Part shown: positions 11,019-23,901 of the stretch, piece after piece
Layout: each line of letters begins with the position of its first letter
Position numbering within the stretch: the stretch's first letter is position 1
NCBI GenBank assembly: GCA_026120035.1
Contig: JALRME010000009.1
Location: forward strand, 248,001 to 312,000
Reading direction: 5' to 3'
DNA length: 64,000 bases
Source of the DNA: Coleophoma eucalyptorum
Lineage: Eukaryota; Ascomycota; Leotiomycetes; Helotiales; Dermateaceae
The notes under the pieces: model-generated
Told to the model about the DNA's origin: nothing
Databases searched by the model: none
Seen by the model: the letters and a program-made list of their open reading frames with translations, nothing else
Translations under genes and position numbers: made by a program

Positions 11019-12862
11019 ATGAAGACCTGGGACCCTTGGCTCTTATCAGTCTTCTTGTACTGCACCTTCGCGGTTTTGCCCCTAGAAGCTCAGCATATCA
11101 CTCGCAAAATGTTGCTCGAAGACTATTTCATACCGGTATTGATATTTGTGCGAAGGCAATGGCCCGCATTGGTGCTCTCGTTCTTTATTCTACGAGCACT
11201 GAGAAGAAGATATCTCTCCAGTGTCAGCGATGTACCGTCGATAAGTTTCATATCGACTATAAGCCGACTAGGAAAAGTCCAGGAAGTGCTGTCGGGTAAA
11301 ACCGAATTAACACAACTTGAGGCTCACAGAAAATATGGTAATCGAATTTGATTTTCCAGAGTATATGAAAGGACTCCTACTAATTTGCATTACAGGACCA
11401 ATTGTACGCATTGGCCCAAATGAGGTCTCAATATCTGATCCAACATGTATACCCATCATATACGACAACGCGCAGAGATTCAGAAAGGTAGATGCGCAGC
11501 TCTCCTTCCTAAAAAAAAACATACTCGCTCGAGAAACTATGTTCTAATATTTCCCGCTAGACAGACTTCTACGAGATCTTTGGGTTTCCAACTCCAGCAG
11601 ATAAGAACACCTTCTCCGAAACCGATCCGCAAGAACACCTGCGAATGAAGCGTAATGTCACCTCTGCGTACAGTATGACCTCACTGGTCTCTCTGGAACC
11701 ATTCGTAGACTCGACGCTCGAACTCTTTCTGCAACGACTTAGTGCACTCTCCATCTCAGCCGAGGAAGCTGCAAGATATCGAAAGGATCCAGCAGAGAGC
11801 AAGGCATCAGAAAAGGAAGTCAACTTGGTGCAATGGTTCCAATGGTATGCTTTCGATGTCATTGGAGAGCTCTCTTTCTCCCGGCGGCTCGGGTTTTTGG
11901 ATACGAAAAGTGATGTCGGCGGGACATGCAAGTTGCTAGATACCTTCATCGCCTATACCTCAGCCGTCGCTATGATTCCCGAGATGCACAAATATTTACT
12001 AGGGAACCCACTGTTAAAATACATCGCCACACCGCCTGCAAGTGTGATCGCAGACATAGCCGCCGCCGAGATCTCTCGACGAGAAGCGCATCCAGAGGAA
12101 GCCCATGCGGACATCGTAGAGAAGATCATGACCTCGCAGAAGAATGCCGGGCCGGAGAAGTTCCCAATGGCTGAGGTTTTCCGCCACGCCTCTGTCAACG
12201 TGTCGGCTGGTTCCGAGACAACAGGAATCACACTTGATGCGCTGGCTTACTTCCTGCTCAAGAACCCAGAGGTTTATGCAAAACTCCAAGCGGAGGTGGA
12301 TAAAGCACCGCTTTCGGATCTACCAAGATTCAGCGAGACAAATCACGACGCGATGCCATACTTAGCAGCCTGCATCAAAGAAACCCTGCGCATCCATCCT
12401 CCCGTGTCGTTGACTCTGCCAAGGCATGTCCCGGCCGGTGGTGCCATGCTGGCGGGGCGGTTCTTTGCAGAAGGCACACGAGTTGGTATCTCTGCATATG
12501 TAGTGGGAAGAGACAAGCAGCTGTTTGGCGAGGATGCTGACACGTTCAGGCCAGAGCGATGGCTTGAATGCTCGCCTGCAAAATTGAGAGATATGGAGAA
12601 CGGCTGCCTACATGTGAGTGGAAACTTTCACTAATTTCTGGTTACTTTATGCATTTACTTATTTGTTGGATTGCAGTTCTCCTACGGAGCTAGAATGTGT
12701 GTTGGTCGCCACATTGCCATGATTGAGATTTGCAAGATGTTCCCTGCTGTTCTTCGTAGGTTCTGCCTGGAGCTTTGTAGGCCGGAGGAGGAGTGGGAAA
12801 TCTTGAATTATACATTCCTGAAGCCAAGGTCTATCAATGTGTGGGTGGTTAGGAGAGAGTAA
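11019..12862 (+). CDS. Cytochrome P450, pisatin demethylase-like
   Basis: Microsomal P450 resembling the pisatin demethylase (CYP57-like) group. Exons 11019-11337, 11396-11487, 11561-12613 and 12677-12862 give 549 residues. A second in-frame ATG at 11109 would give 519, closer to typical family length; I cannot decide between them. Motifs in order: hydrophobic N-terminal anchor, HRKYG-PIVRIGPNEVSISDP (split by intron 1), I-helix SAGSETTG, ExxR KETLR, FRPERW, and haem loop FSYGARMCVG with the canonical Arg and Cys. The last intron lies directly before the haem loop. Related enzymes detoxify plant phenolics or act in metabolite pathways. It is the third gene of a block with another P450 and a SAT4-like protein. 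The family call is firm, the substrate is unknown. Confidence 0.9.
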
Positions 12863-13165
12863 GCAATATAGGAGGCCAAATATGAGAAGTTGAGTTCCAT
12901 CAAGCAATCTATGAACAGCTGAAGTGCTGGAAATCTAGAGATCTCTCAACTATGGTATGGCATTGATGCGATTACTATATAGTGTTATTGATCGTCTAGA
13001 AAACAAGTCATACGAGACTCAAAACTTCCAACGCAAAGAATCCAACCAACACCTGAAACCCCAAAAGCCCTGTATACTTCTAACCCATCCATATATGCCC
13101 GCCCAGATTGATTTAGTCGTCATAAAGAAATGTAGAACAATGTAAAGTACCAACACAGAGGTTAT
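12863..13165. other. Short intergenic region between convergent genes
   Basis: About 300 bp separate the stops of the P450 (plus) and the glycosyltransferase (minus). Only 3' untranslated sequence is expected; nothing else was seen. Confidence 0.45.
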
Positions 13166-16053
13166 TTACCAACTGAAAGTCATCATCTCAGGGTTCAGGG
13201 CGATTGGGAGCAATAAGTGACTAGCGCACATGATTGCCAGCGGGAATATAGCGATGAACTCGGTGATGTTGTAACTCCACGGGATGAAAGTACCAACAGC
13301 CATGATTATTATGACCGCGATACCTAATATGCACATGATGAAGGTGTACTTGAATGACTTGAGCACTTTGGGGACCTCCATAAAGAAGTTGGAGAATTCA
13401 ACTTCCTTTGACGTGGCACCCCATGACATGTCAATTTCGAATATATGGCAGAGTAGTGCTACAAACAAGTTAGTTTAATGCTCGAAAGTGACTTTATTCA
13501 ACGAAATGAGTATAACTGACCTTGTGACATGTGCAGACTGATACCACCGAAAAAGATGGCGAACATGATGCACCATTTGAAGTTCTCGATCACTGTACAT
13601 AATGTTCATTAATTCGACGTTCAAAGAAGAAGATATGTCGCAGGTATTGGGAATACTCACAAGCTGATATGAGACTCTTCTCGCCAGATCGATGACGAAG
13701 GACAGCCAGGCCAACATTTCCAGCCAAACTGAACACGACAGTGATAGCAGCCCAAATTTTCCATGAGTCCAAGTAAACCTTGTCCAGATAACCGTTCCAT
13801 AAACCAATGAAGACATAGTTGGCAACTGTGAAAAGCCAAGCGGCTCCGATGGCGTAGTAAGTTCCGATGTAGGCGATGATACCAAGCTTTGAAGCAATAT
13901 CTATGTTGCTGACAAGGAAGCGACGGAAGAGTGGAGTCAGAGGACCCTTCCATGCCCAAGTTCGAATAGGATTGAACAGAAGCTCGTTACATCCGTAAGC
14001 ATATCTATCAAAAGTCAGTACTGACGAAATGATTGGTTGTGGGGCATTATTGGGTAGTCCATACTTTTGCCAACGAGTCAATTCATCATACACAGTCAGT
14101 GAAACACCCTCCTTGAAGCCGTCTCCAGCCCAAGCAGCCATTCTGATAACGTAGCCAGCCAACTGTAAGCGTAGTGCCATGTCAAAGTCCTCAGAAACAC
14201 AGCTCTCAGACCAGAAGCGCTCGACTCCATCTTCATCTTCAAAGGCGACGGCTTGGACAGCGGACCATCTCAAAATAGCATTGTGTCCGACAAAAGCAGC
14301 AACAGTACCGTTGGAAACACAATATCTAATAGCAGTATAGACAAGGTTGGTAAAGAAGGTGATGCCGTTCTCGAAGAAATTATGCGATACTTGCATAACG
14401 CCTGAAGAAAATTGGATAATACCGACATCAGGACTTTGGTCCATCTCTCCAGCGGCATCCAAAAGACAGTCTTCAGGAACCTCGGTATCAGAATCAATAA
14501 TCAAGATGTAATCGCCAATTCGAATATTTCCATCCGCCCATGCCTGTGGATTTTCTTGCAGGGTTTCTTGAAGGCACTTTTCGAAAGCGTCAACTTCATC
14601 CACCTGGCTCCATCCATTCGGTCTGTTGATTGCTTTCAACTTGTCCTCGACGGAGTTGGATAGAGCAAGACCAAAATTCATGTTAGACGCCTTCTTGAAT
14701 TTTCCTTTCCGAATATAACCATCTTGGCCATTTGCCGGTCTTGCGGTCCAACCGATTCCGTTGTCAGCATAGAAGTTAATGCGAGCCTCTCGATCTTCTT
14801 CGCTAATGAGCTGAAGTCCATCGTCGTTGATGAAAATATTAGCCGAGCCGCCTTGTAGTTCGTAAGTAGAGATGGCTTTCTTTATTGACTTTATAGTTGG
14901 CTCAATGACTGCCGAAAGACCTTCCTTGTAAACTGGACATTGGATAGTGACATGTGGAAGTACCGAGTCGAAGAGGCGTGGTGGTGGCGTCGCTGAGTAA
15001 AACCGGCTGTTTTTAGCCATTTGTTGAATTGGACCGAACAATTGCGATATGACGCCAATGATGATGTTACAGAAGAACTATAGTAAATATATCAGCTCGA
15101 GCTTTCCTAAATCTTTGGATATCTGAAAGCTCACCAAAGCCAAGAAAGACGTGACTGGTGCCATGATGAGGTATGCGAGAGAAATCCAAGAACCTTCAAC
15201 AATGACCTCCAGAGCAATCTCAGACCAGCCCAATCCAATCAGGACGGTCAAGAGACAGATGGAAAAGGATGTCATGATAGTATTGATATACATGACTGGT
15301 CGCTCCTCAACAGCCCCAGGTCCAGATTCTGCGTCGACTTCGGAGATCGATGTCTGGACGACAGCCTTCTCGGCAGCTCCCGTCTGCCAAACAGTTTGAA
15401 GCAAACCATCCTCAATTGTCTTCACACGGTTGTAAAGAAGCGTTGGATCATCTTCCCAAACAACCAATATTGCCTCCTTCTTGATAAATGCGGCGTACTG
15501 ATGTCTTCGAGCACGGGGAAGGTCGGCAAGGGAAGGAAGGATTTGAATTCTTAATCCGTTCAGAAGGGGAACATCAACTGCGTTAGGCGACCAGCTGAGA
15601 AATGGCTCAACTACGCTCGAATTAACTGTCATCGCCGCCTAATATTTGTTAATTTCTTGAACCGAAATGCAGCGAAGTCTGACTTACCTGAACGTTCAGT
15701 AGCGACATGGCAGCTGCAAATGGTGATAGTGACAAGTTTGTCGGCCGGCAAAGGTATTCTGTGCGGTTCTTTCGTACCATAACACCTTCATTTTGACCCG
15801 TGGTATCACTGATCCACATGAGACCACGTTGTTTTTGCCATAAGTAGTTCAGGATAACTTGGTGCTTGATGTTGTCCACGGACATGTGACGAGCATTGCT
15901 AATGCTCTGATCACTTGAAGAATCGGTGCTGAAGGCACCTGGACGACGAACATTGCTGACTTCTGGAGCTTTCTCAAGAACAACACTGTTAGGCTCTGGT
16001 CTACTGGAGGCAGCCGCCTTGGTAGAGGTCTTGAAGTAGTTCCTCAATCCCAT
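13166..16053 (-). CDS. Family 2 membrane glycosyltransferase, large fungal type
   Basis: Processive-type GT-A glycosyltransferase predicted to use a nucleotide sugar at the inner face of a membrane; polymer and sugar are unknown. Five exons (16053-15688, 15638-15135, 15077-13661, 13592-13521, 13458-13166) give 883 residues. A non-conserved N-terminal part of about 230 residues precedes a pair of membrane helices (about 235-305). The catalytic domain follows with INDDG (Asp375-Asp376), IIDSDTE (Asp485, Asp487), SEDFD (about 585-589) and a short TRW (625-626) in place of full QxxRW. At least five more helices fill the C-terminus (about 670-883). The layout resembles cellulose/hyaluronan synthase-like enzymes but it is not a chitin synthase, as the QRRRW motif is absent. 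The start MGLRNYF was preferred over an ATG nine codons upstream. A role in cell wall or surface polymer is inference. Confidence 0.85.
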
Positions 16054-19000
16054 GATAAACGAATGTGAGATGGAACACAAAAGTAACTAAGGTTGATGAG
16101 CGCTGCAGATGAGACCAGGGGATTCTGGGTGGACCACATATAGAAATACTTCCAGATGTTATGTCCGAGCTTATCTAGATGCTGGGTCTGACAAGTAAAT
16201 GTCTGGCCCGACAACTTGGACAGTCTGCACTTGCATATGCTCAACGAAAGAGCTTACTGGCATCAGCTAATGGTGAGCGTGCCCATGCGCTCTGTCAGAA
16301 TCATGCCTGGTGGCGCCAGAGATCAATCCCACCATCCCAACTCTGGAGGATTTCTTGGAGTCTCTGTTACCAATATTTGTCCTGCAGCAATATCTCAATT
16401 GGCGGATCTGAGCCCCCGTGCAGGCTCAATACTCTCTTGTGGCATTGTAGAATAGAGCCCCTTGTTGATCGCTTTCAGAGCATATTGAGTTTTCCATGGG
16501 GCACTGTTCAATTCACAGGTGTCCAGCCATAGCCTCGTAGATCATAGTAGTAGCTGAAATATAGCACAGCTATGCTCGGTCCATTCCCGTTCCGCAAGTG
16601 CGTGGGCTTGAAGAAGAAACGCTTTCGAAGTCTATTCCATAGCTTCGAGCACGCGTCCAGCTCACCCAAAACCAAGTCGACAGTCTATATTAGGTGTTCA
16701 TTATGCAGGTACGGAGGTAGAGCCACAAGAAGCTTTTTGTGGGCAAACTCTACCTACACTGAACGCCAGCTGTGACAGGGTAGACTTCATCCCGTGTGTG
16801 CATACGACCGAGATCTACCAAGCCAGGTAACCAAGTCATCACAGCTTGGAAACGCCGTAGACAGCACCACCATGTAGCCACTTTCGGTTGCCTTGGTCCT
16901 ATCAACCAGTTTATGGCTTGGGAATTGGAATTAGATGGCCAGGTCGGTGACATAGGAGGCAATCTTGAAGATAAGGAGGGCACAAACGCAAGCTTGCCGA
17001 GCAGTTGCATGCTTTGAGTGACCCAGCCCCCAAAATCCTTCATGGAGAGAGTGGTGTGCATAGCAACCCAATTCGGGGAGGGACGCAAGGACGGAGCAGC
17101 TGCAGCCGGTCTGGAATACCGGCCGCAGGCAACGAGCACTTGTGCACTTGTGCACTTGTGCAACACCGGCTTACTGATTCCTGTAAACCACATGCAGTGA
17201 GGGCAGGGTTGGGTGAGAATGGTAGCGAATCAATCCCTTATTTCCCTATGAAAATCACTTACTCTAATTTAACCGTAATTTTTAGCGATGCAGTTATCTA
17301 TTTATTCATTTGGAAGATCCTCTGACCCCATTTCTGTTTGAAACAGTGAGGAGAAAGCTGCACCCTTCACAGTATCAGGGACTTTGCACGACAATCCGGC
17401 TTCGGAGTATATCAACCAGTCCTGTGAGGCGAGTCGTATACGGGCTTCGGGATATTGCTACCCTTCTGCCGTGCTGACCCGCCAGGCACCACGTCATTAT
17501 TGGTGCAGCGACAAACGGCAAGCACACCACTCCAGGACAGGTACTAAAAGCCACGCAGAGCGCCAGCAGGGCAATACACGCCACTGACGGTCTAACTCTT
17601 GAGGCTCTGGAACAATTGACCGCAATACCCATGGCAAAGGGGATACGAGGCAGATGCAGTAGTGGGCACAACAAACCATCGCACGTTGGCCGGCGTGGGT
17701 CGCAATGGTTGAGCCGTGTCTTCTGCGTCGTGGATGATGGGAAAGAGAGCTGGAGAGAAGGGCCGGCGGCGGTGGGCGGTTGGGGACAGCCTCGGGTGCA
17801 AGGAAGAGCATTCAAACGTGCTGCGGGAGCTAAGCTCGCCTAACACAATGAGTGCGGTGCTTTTGCATGGTCGCAAAGCCCACTTATAGGCACATCATAC
17901 GTTCAGACGGGCCTGGGCCAATGTGGTTGGCTCGTTTTGGTGATACTCACGTCGCCTTCCCTCCCCAGACATTTATGGGGAGTCAGTGAGAATGATCTTC
18001 TCAGAATCCCTTAGGAAAATCTGTGGTCCCAACGTGCATCCTCCACGGTCTAGAGTGCCGTCGCCATGACCAGTTCCACACCTGCGTGGGGCAAAGAAGC
18101 ATGGCTTGTGGGAACCTTCAGCTGGGAATAATAACCAAAGCCAGCTGAATCGTCCCGAACTGATCAACTCCAGAGTACTTCCGAGGTTTCGTTGCGCACT
18201 CATTCTTGAATGCAGCAATGAATTGGGCTCAATCGCCGCAATTCTCCACCAGGCTCTTCTCCCCGATGACCCGGATACGATTAAGCGAGCGAGGAAACTT
18301 CGCAACACTACAAAGTACGGACCGACCGTCTTGGTGTTTATCTAAGGCACAGACGGAGTTACATCAACCATGTAAAAGACGCTCTAGGCAGGAAAATTGA
18401 AAGGAGCGTGCATCCCAGATCACGACACCCGTGCTGTACATCTATTAGTTAACATTAATCGATTTTTCATCATAGGTCCGCCAAAACATATATACACTTG
18501 CAGAAACGAAGCACCTTACTTTAAACCCTAAAAGAGTGCGGCCCTAGAGGGAGGCAAATTATATTTTTACTCGCCCGGTGATATCATTCGTCGTAGCACG
18601 GATCCGCCTTGCCATTGATTATAGACCATCATCTACAGAGAGATGGCCACGTGTATACGGGACAAAATACCAGGACCATGTATACCTATGCGTCCCATCT
18701 GCACCGTGCTACCATGGAAGGCCACTGTCTTGAATGGGTCTGGGAGCAAGTCTGCATGCCATACGAGGTAGACACATGGCATCTAGAATCCTGCACGGAA
18801 TTCCAGGTCAGGTTTCCGCATAGCTAGTAATCAATATACAGAGCAGAAAGTCAAAAGTGCAGTTCAGCCCCAACAGCTGAGAAACTCATCAATTAACCAT
18901 GAGCTTATCTGCATCAGATCTTTCTAGTTGCCATGGCATACAGGATTTGAGTAACAGAGATCAACAAATGTATCTCCGTCCGAAAGATAACAGAACTGGG

Positions 19001-20095
19001 ATAAACTTTTCTCCCACCTTTCCGGCTCTCACTGCATGGATGGAGGGAAGGCAGAAAAAGCAAGTAGTGATAGAATCATGGAAAGAAAACCGGGAAGAGT
19101 CGAATGAAAGCGGCAGCCTCTCTCCTATGCAAAGCTAAGGAATAAGCCATGCCGAGCAAAGTCAACCCCCTCTCAGGCAGCTAACATAAAAAATCTCTAT
19201 CATAAAACTGTCACCGCAGGATGCGAGTAAGTTTTTTTTGTCTTTCTCACCATACTATAATTAGGTCGTATAGAATTTCTATCACGAAGCCATTTGAGTA
19301 GATAGATAGATATTTAGGCAAAAAGATTGGGAATTTTGCGCCTTGGCATAATACACCACCACGTCTGTTGGGGTGAGAAAAAATTAAGCTTACAACTCGT
19401 ACCTGGGCCTAGCGCTTATGAATAACTTTCTGCACAATCCCCCTTGTTTTTCTGCAGACCTCGTCAATTAAATGAAGATTTGCGACTCGAGTGAAATGCC
19501 GCCATTGAGAAAGGGAAGTTTAGCTGAACAAAATCATACAAATGGTGAGTCTGGCCAGCTGAGTTTATTGTATTGTCCAAACCAAAATACTGGAGAAGTG
19601 CAAATTCTAGAAGAGATAACAATGAAATGCTGCCTGGCTGTACGCCGTGGACGTGCATATGTATGTATGACAAGGATTGGCGCGAGCGTGCATGGGATTC
19701 CCAGATTTCGATAATTACTTTGATTACATATTAGGAATTGCCGTAAACAGTAAAGTAGGGCCGTTGGATGTTGCGGCCCGGAGCATTATCTCTATTTCCC
19801 GTCCGGACGCCATCGCAAATCACAAGGCCCGCCACCTATCGCCATCGTTGCCAAGCAGGATAGGCCGGGGAAGCCACCATTCATCTTGCAAGACGCAGAT
19901 TGGGTGCTATTAACAACAAATCGAAAATGGGGAATCCAATGCAATCCGTGAACAAGAAACAAAATCAAGGCAGTCCCAGTCTATATATAAAAAGAAATGC
20001 GCATCTACCATGCATCGAACGCCAAGATGTAATGACTCCCTCCATAAAACCATGTAATAAAAGAAGGCAAGCAAATAATACTGATACTGGGGTGC
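16054..20095. other. 4-kb gene desert
   Basis: No gene could be supported here. Open frames reach about 147 codons (for example 16750-17193 and 17375-17815, minus) but have skewed Cys/Pro/Arg composition, no family resemblance and overlapping frames on both strands, all suggesting chance. The first part up to about 17.9 kb is more GC-rich than the rest. A small tandem repeat sits at 17137-17160. No transposase, terminal repeats or RNA gene was recognised; decayed repeats are possible. Confidence 0.5.
17137..17160. repeat. Short tandem repeat, CACTTGTG x3
   Basis: Three exact head-to-tail copies of the 8-base unit CACTTGTG lie in the gene desert. The unit contains an E-box-like CACTTG / CACGTG-related core, but no adjacent gene gives this meaning. 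It is probably a simple microsatellite. Confidence 0.85.
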
Positions 20096-21614
20096 TCAGC
20101 ATTTTTTCCACATCTGCACACGGTCAACAACCATCTCCGAGGTATCTTTTCCTGATTTGTCCGTCCAGGTTGGGTACCACTGGTCCCTCGCCTCCCAGAA
20201 CTCCTTCTTTGCGTATGGACTGGCATTGCCCCATGGCTTGCCATCAGCGCCATCAAGGAAGTATCCATTCTGGCCACCAACTCCCACATTCAGGATAAGA
20301 TAAAATTCTTGATCGAATGGTGTGGAGTATCGGCCAGTGCTTGACCATGGATTGATGTATGCGGTACCGTTTTCATTCGCGTATGGGAAGTCTCCAAAAT
20401 CCCAGAGGGACTGATCGAACTTCCAGTACAGTGCTTGGGTTAAGGAATTGTCGATATATGTGAACAGAAACTTGTCCGTCCATTGAAGACCGAATTTATG
20501 GAATTTGTCGCCGAACTCTGAATGCGAAGCGGTCCGGGTGTTCGATGTTTTTTTGTACTCGTCGGTTGCAGCATCTGGTCCCCAGTGAATCGAGCTGGTG
20601 TAAAAATTGTTTCCACCGAGACTATAGGTGTAGTTGTTGCCACGAGACTCCATAATATCAATCTCGCCGGAGGCAGGCCATGCGCCGTAGGTATCAGTAA
20701 CTGGCATCATCCATATGGCGGGCCACAACCTTGATGGAATTATCAGCATTTTTATTTTTATTTTTGTTTAGAAAGTTCAAGCTTACCAATCGCCTTTAGA
20801 GATCTTTGCCGTAACCTCAACCTTTCCATACTTAATACTGGCACCTTTCTTGGTGTTAAGTCGGGCAGACTTGATTGGTGGGACAATGGTGCCATTTGTA
20901 GTATTGGTAACAGCAACACAATTGACCACAAGATTCGATGTGCATGTGCCATCTGCAGTGAAGTTGATGACACTATTAATGTCAATGAGCTTTTCGTCCT
21001 GGAGAGTGGGTCGTATATGGAGTTGGCCATTTTCAATCCAAGAGTTTTCCGCATCAGCCGTGGTTAAGTCAAATTGCTCATTACTGTAAAAACAAATGTT
21101 AGCATCTATATCCTTCAAATTTAGGCATAAAGACCCACCCAAAGCCACCAAGTTCAATCTCGTGTGTCCAGATGTTAGAGTCAAGCGAGCCAGACGAGAA
21201 GTCCTCATCCAAAACCGGACAGAACTTGTTTTGTAAAACAGTTGCGATTTTAAGATAGATCAGAGCTCCGGAAATACAGAGTCCAAGGAGCAGTCCACAG
21301 AGTGGCAGGATCCAGAGGAGTTTCTCCTTGCCCTTCTTCTTCCTTTCGGGCAGAGGAACGGCTTCTGACTTTGGCACCCTGCGAGAGCGAAAGTAGCCAG
21401 TTCCAGGAACCTCAGCATATTGAAACCCTGAACGCGCACCAATTGTCGAGCCAACTCGAGAATATGGTGGTGTTACGAAAGGATTTGTTGGTGTTTGCGG
21501 ACGGCTCTCTTCAGCTGATTGTTGACCTGGAGACTCAGAGGCTGTAGCCAGACTTCCGAACGAGAAAGTCTTTTTCATATTGCTCGGTGATTTCTTATGC
21601 TTAAAGTACTCCAT
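20096..21614 (-). CDS. Membrane-anchored glycoside hydrolase family 16 (beta-glucanase-like)
   Basis: Beta-glucan hydrolase or transglycosylase of the cell surface. Exons 21614-21139, 21083-20787 and 20729-20096 give 468 residues. A cytoplasmic N-terminal region of about 98 residues rich in Ser/Pro and ending in KKKGKEK is followed by one transmembrane helix (about 99-121), making a type II membrane protein. The concanavalin-like catalytic domain follows, with the GH16 signature GEIDIME: nucleophile Glu280 and acid/base Glu285, preceded by the typical WPAIWMMP. Several Asn-glycosylation sequons are present. There is no GPI signal or chitin-binding module, unlike the Crh family. The substrate is likely beta-1,3 or mixed-linkage glucan (inference). 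The family call is firm. Confidence 0.93.
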
Positions 21615-22882
21615 TTCGAAGTTGATGTGGAATATAAAACAATGGGCAGTAGAGGGATAAGGCTGAATAAGTAAGAAGTGAAGCGTGACGGGAAACCTTT
21701 CAGCTTTGGATCAACGAGAGGAAGGTAGTAATCCTGGCTTTGTCTCTCAAGCTGAAGCCCAAGGTGAGGATCCGTTAGAACAAAACAAAAATATCCCGCC
21801 TCTAAGTAAAGATTCGCTGATAAGACGAGGACCTGACCATAGCGGCTACCAGGACTAGTTGGGGCAATTGAGGCACATATCTAGCGACATCTTCAATGCC
21901 ATGTCTTTCCATAAACCCATACGAAGAGGCTAGGGAATTTTCGATTATTGGCGCAAACTTGCTTGTACGTGCAGAAAATCAATATCTGCATGTGTACCTT
22001 CTCCTGGCACATCAATGCTACCATAGCACTTGCAGAGTAAAGAAAGTATAAAAAACGTGCCCATCGCCAAAGTGTGGTTGCACCAAGCCACGAGATCAGC
22101 GGCGCACGATGCTCATAGTTCCTGATGGGTCATCTTTAAGTCCCGAGAGTCACTAGTGCATCGGAACAGTATCTATCAAGCGCTCGTCTAGTAATACTTA
22201 ACTTGGGCTTGAATGTCTTGCTTACAGAAAATCTTTCTATGGTGAGGGCGGAATAGGGTTTGATCTAGGTAGAAGCGCGCTCCTCTGGGGACTAACCTTC
22301 AAGTTCTGCCTGTTCTCTTCAACAAAAATACTAGCTCGGTTTCACTCGCACTTAAGCAGAACAATACCATGCTGTAGTAGAATACCATGAAAGATAAGGA
22401 AAACCATATCTCAGGGTATGGTTTTCTCTTGCCAGGTTCTCAGTGCAAGTATCTAATAAAGCTAGCAAGTCGGGACACGGAATACCTCGGTGTGGCCGTA
22501 CTGCATTGAATACTGTACACACAATTGCCCTTCGCTTGTATCTCCTGCTGCAGTGGTGCCTTTATACAAACATAACGTATAAGCGTATGTTCCTTGTGCC
22601 CTGATATTCCAAATAGTCCAAGGACCTTCAATGTCTGTGATGGCTCGAGAAGTTGGAAGGAAGTCTGGCATCATCCCAGATGCCATGCCACCGAGCCTAG
22701 ACTAACTTATGCATGCATATATGCACTAATAATTTAGGCCTGAGATTGGGCTTCGATGTTTGAATTGACCTCTGCGCTTCTGCGCTTCTGCGCCCTTTTG
22801 CTCGATTGTGCACTCCTTAAAGTTGATTTCGGTATATGTACTCCGCGATATGTTTCCGGGTTTCGCCACCGTATGGTCCATT
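21615..22882. other. Intergenic region
   Basis: About 1.27 kb upstream of the GH16 gene and downstream of TAF11. It contains the GH16 promoter. Minus-strand frames at 22440-22686 are short and unrecognised. A small repeat of CTGCGCTT-like units lies near 22771. Confidence 0.45.
22771..22793. repeat. Short tandem repeat, TCTGCGCT units
   Basis: Nearly three copies of an 8-base unit (TCTGCGCT) occur in tandem about 90 bp downstream of the TAF11 stop codon. It looks like a simple repeat without other support. Confidence 0.75.
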
Positions 22883-23901
22883 TCATCTCATGAGTCTTTT
22901 GCCTCTAACTTTGACGCCAAACCTTTCCACGCCGCTTTGGTGCTGATGTTGAAATAGATCCAAATGACCTACAGAGCCTCCATCTCTGCTAAGTCTGTAC
23001 CTTCGGAGCGATTCGCGTAAATGATCTGGTAGAAGAGGGCCGCGTCTTGTCTCTTTTTCCTTTGGTGTATCGTCATCTGCGGGAGGTGTCGGTAGCTTTC
23101 CTGTCTGGTCTTCTTCCGCTGTGTCTAGCCATTGTGTCTGAACCTTCCTTGCACCTTCAATAAGATCTCCCGCAAATACTTTAGTGATGGATCGGATAGC
23201 TAGAATGACGCTTGGGGGGACGGACTGAGAGAGGGTTTGGTTCACGAGCTAGAGAGCTTCAGCATAGGTACCATATACAATATCGACGCACACTTTACCT
23301 TTCGCACAGATGAATCTTGTAACCTCGCTGCACGCCATGCCTCATAACGTGCGAACTGTTGAGGATTGAACTCTTTCACCAACAACGACCTGTTCTCCAT
23401 CTCCTTCTGCTTCTCTTCTTGGGATTTTGCAGAAACATCAATGGCGTGCTCATCATTGACATCATCTTCCTCATCCCCACTAACCTCCGAGGCTCTTCTC
23501 TTGCGGCCACCCCTGCCCGAGGTCCCTGAGACTGCTGATGGTGCTGGGCCGCCGACCAGTGACGCATCATCATTTTGTGCATTCTTCTTCTTTCCACCTG
23601 CGCGCTTCTTCTTTGTAGGTCCATTCGCAGCGCTCCCACTCACCATACTCATCGTATCAACACTAGGAGATCGCGCATAGCCAGGTGCAGTTTCTGGAGG
23701 GAAGGAAGTTTGACGCAGAGGATGTGTTGAAGAGCCAGAAGCCGTAGAGAGCATCGAGGTTTTACGTCGTTTTATGGTTGGGGCTGAGGTAGGCATATCG
23801 GTATGTCGTCTTCTTGGAGCTGGCAACTGAGCGTTTGCTGGGTATGGTGGTGAGATTGCGCTGTTGTAGCCGTGATTGTGGTTATAAGGCGGAGAAGCCA
23901 T
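22883..23901 (-). CDS. TAF11: Transcription initiation factor TFIID subunit 11 (TAF11)
   Basis: Histone-fold subunit of TFIID that pairs with TAF13. Two exons, 23901-23299 and 23248-22883, give 322 residues. The first 190 or so residues are low complexity with basic stretches ([17 protein letters not shown]). They lead into the TAFII28 domain: [17 protein letters not shown] joined across the intron to [21 protein letters not shown], then [12 protein letters not shown]. The C-terminus ends in [13 protein letters not shown] followed by a basic tail. The intron falls inside the histone fold. The gene is divergent from GTP cyclohydrolase I with 336 bp between starts, and another TFIID subunit (TAF6) lies about 3 kb away. 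Confidence 0.93.

Noticed and set aside
13284..14663. Plus-strand frames inside the glycosyltransferase
   Set aside because: Antisense shadows of a gene with all expected GT2 motifs.
16750..17876. Protein genes on the minus strand (147, 146 and 104 codons)
   Set aside because: Overlapping frames on both strands, high Cys/Pro/Arg content, no family resemblance or sensible splice partners.
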